Assembly: GCA_026129545.1 (NCBI GenBank)
Contig: JAHCHX010000004.1
Location: forward strand, 232,740-296,739
Direction of reading: 5' to 3'
DNA: 64,000 bases
Origin: Saprospiraceae bacterium
Lineage (GTDB): Bacteria; Bacteroidota; Bacteroidia; Chitinophagales; Saprospiraceae
Shown here one piece after another: positions 63,521 through 64,000 of the stretch. The position numbers and the translations under genes were made by a program. Numbering within the stretch: position 1 is the stretch's first letter; each line of letters opens with the position of its first letter. The notes beneath the pieces were generated by a model. That model did not search any database. It was not told the DNA's origin and saw only the letters and a list, made by a program, of their open reading frames with translations.

Positions 63521-64000
63521 TCATTGACAGCCACTTCCGGTAACGGTACAGTTGGCGTTGGTGCGGAAACAACGTTTCTCGAGAGGCGGGATGTCAACGA
63601 CGGCGGGGGTGCTGTTGTCGAACACCGCCTCGACCTTCACCGTGTCCGTGGCGCTGTCGTTGGTGATGCAGACCCTGCCGGTGGTATTGATACAATGCTC
63701 TCTGGGCGTGTTTTCAGGGAAGAAGCCTGATAATTCCTTGTCAGATGTAGGATCGCATCCAGAATCACAATCATCCAGCATACCTGAAATTTCTGGAAAA
63801 CTACCGCAGAGGGTAAGATTCGCGTCGCTGAAGGCCGTCACCGACAGGTTGCAAAGGCTTGGGTCGTTGCAAGGCGCCCGCTCGGTGCTTGCCTCATCGC
63901 TCGGCGGCGCGGGCGCTTGCCGCTCGGCCTGCTCGCTGTGGCAGGAGACGACGACGTTCAGGAGGAGCAGGGCCGCTACCGCGAGCGCGAGGGTCGTGCG
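63521..64000 (-). CDS. Small secreted lipoprotein, array copy F (N-terminus beyond window)
   Basis: 160 residues are visible, with the frame open to the window edge at 64000; the first ~10 codons, including the G run, lie outside. RTTLALAVAALLLLNVVVSC is present, then QAERQAPAPPSDE, and a mature part that closely follows copy B (LTLCGSFPEISGMLDDCDSG, FFPENTPREHCINTTGRVC, PLEKRCFRTNANCTVTGSGC), not copy D. It precedes large gene E by 301 bp on the minus strand and completes the third unit. Confidence 0.75.
   Translation of the reverse strand, partial: RTTLALAVAALLLLNVVVSCHSEQAERQAPAPPSDEASTERAPCNDPSLCNLSVTAFSDANLTLCGSFPEISGMLDDCDSGCDPTSDKELSGFFPENTPREHCINTTGRVCITNDSATDTVKVEAVFDNSTPAVVDIPPLEKRCFRTNANCTVTGSGCQ

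Noticed and set aside
1..64000. tRNA, rRNA, riboswitch and origin signals
   Set aside because: I looked for cloverleaf-like and conserved RNA segments in the gene-free stretches and saw none that I could support by eye; a covariance-model search would be decisive.

Overview
The window looks like a chromosomal segment of a Bacteroidota bacterium, most likely a saprospirian or chitinophagal relative. This rests on a complete gliding/type IX secretion core (gldK, gldL, gldM, gldN) with a PorP/SprF-like gene beside it, many Bacteroidota-restricted families (GSCFA, DUF2851, DUF4159, DUF2027-Smr, DUF5009), and -7 promoter boxes of the form TAnnTTTG. No rRNA or tRNA gene and no CRISPR array was seen. 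Species-level assignment is not possible from the sequence alone.

Layout. 1-6.9 kb: the 3' end of a YyaL-like gene, then the type IX secretion/gliding genes on the + strand; gldK is set apart from gldLMN by a strong hairpin and a new promoter-like box. 6.9-22.4 kb: housekeeping and membrane genes on both strands (Smr protein, acyltransferase-like membrane protein, GSCFA protein, a trypsin/zinc-ribbon/YbjN-like fusion, Skp/OmpH chaperone, EamA exporter, CNNM/CBS protein, PgeF, ABC permease, alkyltransferase-like protein, class III aminotransferase, universal stress protein), with one Rpn-nuclease remnant and a 295-bp MITE-like insertion. 22.4-34.2 kb: a second Rpn remnant, DUF2851, purD preceded by about 45 copies of a 7-bp repeat, two small Cys-rich proteins, DUF2306 and DUF4159 proteins, M3 peptidase, D-aminoacyl-tRNA deacylase and hisS. 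34.2-35.7 kb: an AT-rich island with a small ORF overlapping a PD-(D/E)XK nuclease, fused directly to the 3' stump of a DNA methyltransferase gene. 35.7-53.3 kb: mostly minus-strand genes (thioredoxin lipoprotein, glycosyltransferase, prohibitin, pheS, TPR protein, TerB-DnaJ protein, adenine deaminase), a histidine kinase carrying a cyclic-nucleotide-binding domain directly downstream of a TPR-adenylate cyclase, and a GH92 glycosidase.

53.9-64.0 kb: a very GC-rich tandem array of three units on the minus strand. Each unit pairs a small secreted lipoprotein (about 167 aa) with a large secreted protein (about 835 aa) made of PKD/Ig-like repeats. Long near-identical blocks (third repeat domain to the C-terminus, the 172-bp spacer, and the first third of the lipoprotein) alternate with variable blocks (rest of the lipoprotein, spacer, signal peptide and first two domains of the large protein). 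The recombination-ready constant blocks would therefore exchange matched pairs of variable segments. The lipoprotein genes carry a poly-G/C tract of 12 or 9 bases in codons 7-11, a typical slippage site. Two of the three large genes carry clustered frameshifts, either sequence error in near-identical repeats or real silencing.

This array is the best candidate in the window for an undescribed system: a surface-protein diversification locus in a genome with type IX secretion. The function of the pair is unknown.
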